Source: Sipunculus nudus
Taxonomy: Eukaryota > Annelida > Sipuncula > Golfingiida > Sipunculidae
Reading direction: 5' to 3'
Assembly (NCBI GenBank): GCA_026874595.1
Contig: CM049309.1
Span: forward strand, 96,372,723-96,436,722
DNA: 64,000 nt
Shown here: positions 62,637 through 64,000 of the stretch, piece by piece
Layout: each line of letters opens with the position of its first letter
Position numbering within the stretch: the first letter of the stretch is position 1
Translations under genes and position numbers: made by a program
The notes under the pieces: model-generated
Database searches by the model: none
The model's input: the letters and a program-made list of their open reading frames with translations, nothing else
Told to the model about the DNA's origin: nothing

Positions 62637-64000
62637 CAGGCAGATGACAACCATAATCAATACAGATATTGTTATCTCATCAGACAGATGATAACCATAA
62701 TCAATACAGATATAAACTGTTATCTCATCAGGCAGATGACAACCATATTCAATACAGATATTAACTGTTATCTCATCAGGCAGATGATAACCATAATCAA
62801 TACAGATATTAACTGTTATCTCATCAGGCAGATGATAACCATAATCAATACAGATATTAACTGTTATCTCATCAGGCAGATGATAACCATAATCAATAGA
62901 GATAATAACTGTTATCTCATCAGGCAGATGACAACCATAATCAATACAGATATTAACTGTTATCTCATCAGGCATATGATAACCATAATCAATACAGATA
63001 TAAACTGTTATCTCATCAGGCAGATGATAACCATAATTAATACAGATATTAACTGTTATCTCATCAGGCAGATGATAATCATAATCAATACAGATATTAA
63101 CTGTTATCTCATCAGACAGATGATAACCATAATCAATACAGACATTAACTGTTATCTCATCAGACAGATGATAACCATAATCAATACAGATATTAACTGT
63201 TATCTCATCAGGCAGATGATAACCATAAACAATACAGATATTAACTGTTATCTCATCAGACAGATGACAACCAAAATCAATACAGATATTAACTGTTATC
63301 TCATCAGGCAGATGATAACCATAATCAATACAGATATTAACTGTTATCTCATCAGGCAGATGACAACCATAATCAATACAGATATTAACTGTTATCTCAT
63401 CAGGCAGAAGAAAACCATAATCAATACAGATATTAACTGTTATCTCATCAGACAGATGACAACCATAATCAATACAGATATTGTTATCTCATCAGACAGA
63501 TGATAACCATAATCAATACAGATATTAACTGTTATCTCATCAGGCAGATGACAACCATAACCAATACAGATATTACCTCTTATCTTATCAGGCAGATGAC
63601 AACCATAATCAATACAGATATAAACTGTTATCTCATCAGACAGATGACAACCATAATCAATACAGATATTAACTGTTATCTCATTAGACAGATGATAACC
63701 ATAAACAATACAGATATTAACTGTTATCTCATTAGACAGATGATAACCATAATCAATACAGATATTAACTGTTATCTCATCAGGCAGATGATAACCATAA
63801 TCAATACAGATATTAACTGTTATCTCATCAGGCAGATGATAACCATAATCAATACAGATATTAACTGTTATCTCATCAGGCAGATGATAATCATAATCAA
63901 TACAGATATTAACTGTTATCTCATCAGACAGATGATAATCATAATCAATACAGATATTAACTGTTATCTCATCAGGCAGATGATAATCATAATCAATACA
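62637..64000 (+). repeat. start of a fourth higher-order copy, cut by window end
   Basis: From about 62,637 the variant order matches 55,328 onward (offset 7,309 bp) and continues to the end of the window. It shares the ATG at 63490 with the third copy, not the ATA of the first two, so it is closer to the third. Confidence 0.8.

Larger units (their letters stand above)
26131..64000 (+). repeat. 48-bp satellite array, runs off the right edge
   Basis: A representative monomer is 27016-27063: it starts ATGATAACCATAATCAATAC, has the core GATATTAACTGTTATCTC and ends ATCAGGCAG. GC is about 31% (15 of 48). Some 37.9 kb is present, about 789 units, almost all 48 bp. Frequent alternatives are ATGACAACC for ATGATAACC, CAGACAG for CAGGCAG, GATATAAAC or GATAATAAC for GATATTAAC, TGTTGTCTC for TGTTATCTC and AATTAATAC for AATCAATAC. 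Length variants are 45 bp (loss of ATG, linked with AATAAAG and AACTTTT), 44 bp (GATATTGTTATC, 4-bp loss) and 47 bp (AAACAAACCG). The first few units at 26131-26210 are the most divergent, as expected at an array edge. No other DNA interrupts it. Confidence 0.98.

Noticed and set aside
26131-64000. CRISPR-like array
   Set aside because: There are no unique spacers between repeats: the full 48 bp is repeat. The context is eukaryotic with LINEs and SINEs, and there are no cas genes.

Overview
The window looks like animal nuclear DNA, most likely from a marine invertebrate and possibly a mollusc. It is AT-rich, has no compact gene order, carries several decayed APE-type non-LTR retrotransposons (LINEs), a tRNA-derived SINE and very large tandem arrays. 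The taxon is an inference; nothing here fixes the species. I find no intact host protein gene, rRNA, functional tRNA, CRISPR array or prokaryotic operon.

Layout. 1-6 kb: AT-rich intergenic sequence with microsatellites, a degenerate interspersed repeat marked by GGCGCCACC (2.57-3.97 kb), a 232-bp fold-back element (4.00-4.24 kb), a GC-rich island (4.24-4.76 kb) and a 28-base G run. 6.2-9.07 kb: minus-strand LINE ORF2 remnant (endonuclease, reverse transcriptase, C-terminal Cys/His region), broken by frameshifts and stops. 10.2-10.9 kb: two further LINE pieces on opposite strands. 12.8-16.2 kb: the 5' part of another minus-strand LINE (ORF1 plus the start of the endonuclease), preceded on its own strand by about eleven 195-bp tandem monomers. 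16.2-16.7 kb: the C-terminal piece of yet another minus-strand LINE. 16.7-22.3 kb: unique DNA, the GGCGCC family again in inverted orientation, homopolymer runs and a SINE.

From 22.3 kb to the end the DNA is almost entirely tandem repeat: a 29-bp minisatellite (22.34-25.21 kb, about 99 copies), a 40-bp minisatellite (25.55-25.87 kb, about 8 copies), and a 48-bp satellite from 26.13 kb through the right edge (about 789 monomers, 59% of the window). The satellite has nested higher-order structure. Two directly adjacent 11,434-bp units (26584-38017 and 38018-49451) show no difference wherever I compared them. Partial, slightly diverged copies follow, offset by 9,751/9,753/9,417, 7,309 and 2,193/2,195 bp, and one pair differs by exactly seven monomers (336 bp).

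Because 48 is divisible by 3 and the monomer lacks stops in one forward and one reverse frame, the satellite shows open frames of up to 1,672 codons (16-residue period MITIINTDINCYLIRQ). I treat these as a by-product of the period, not as genes. The two observations I rate highest are the satellite's higher-order architecture and the LINE with a monomer array in the position of a 5' promoter, an arrangement like that of mouse L1.
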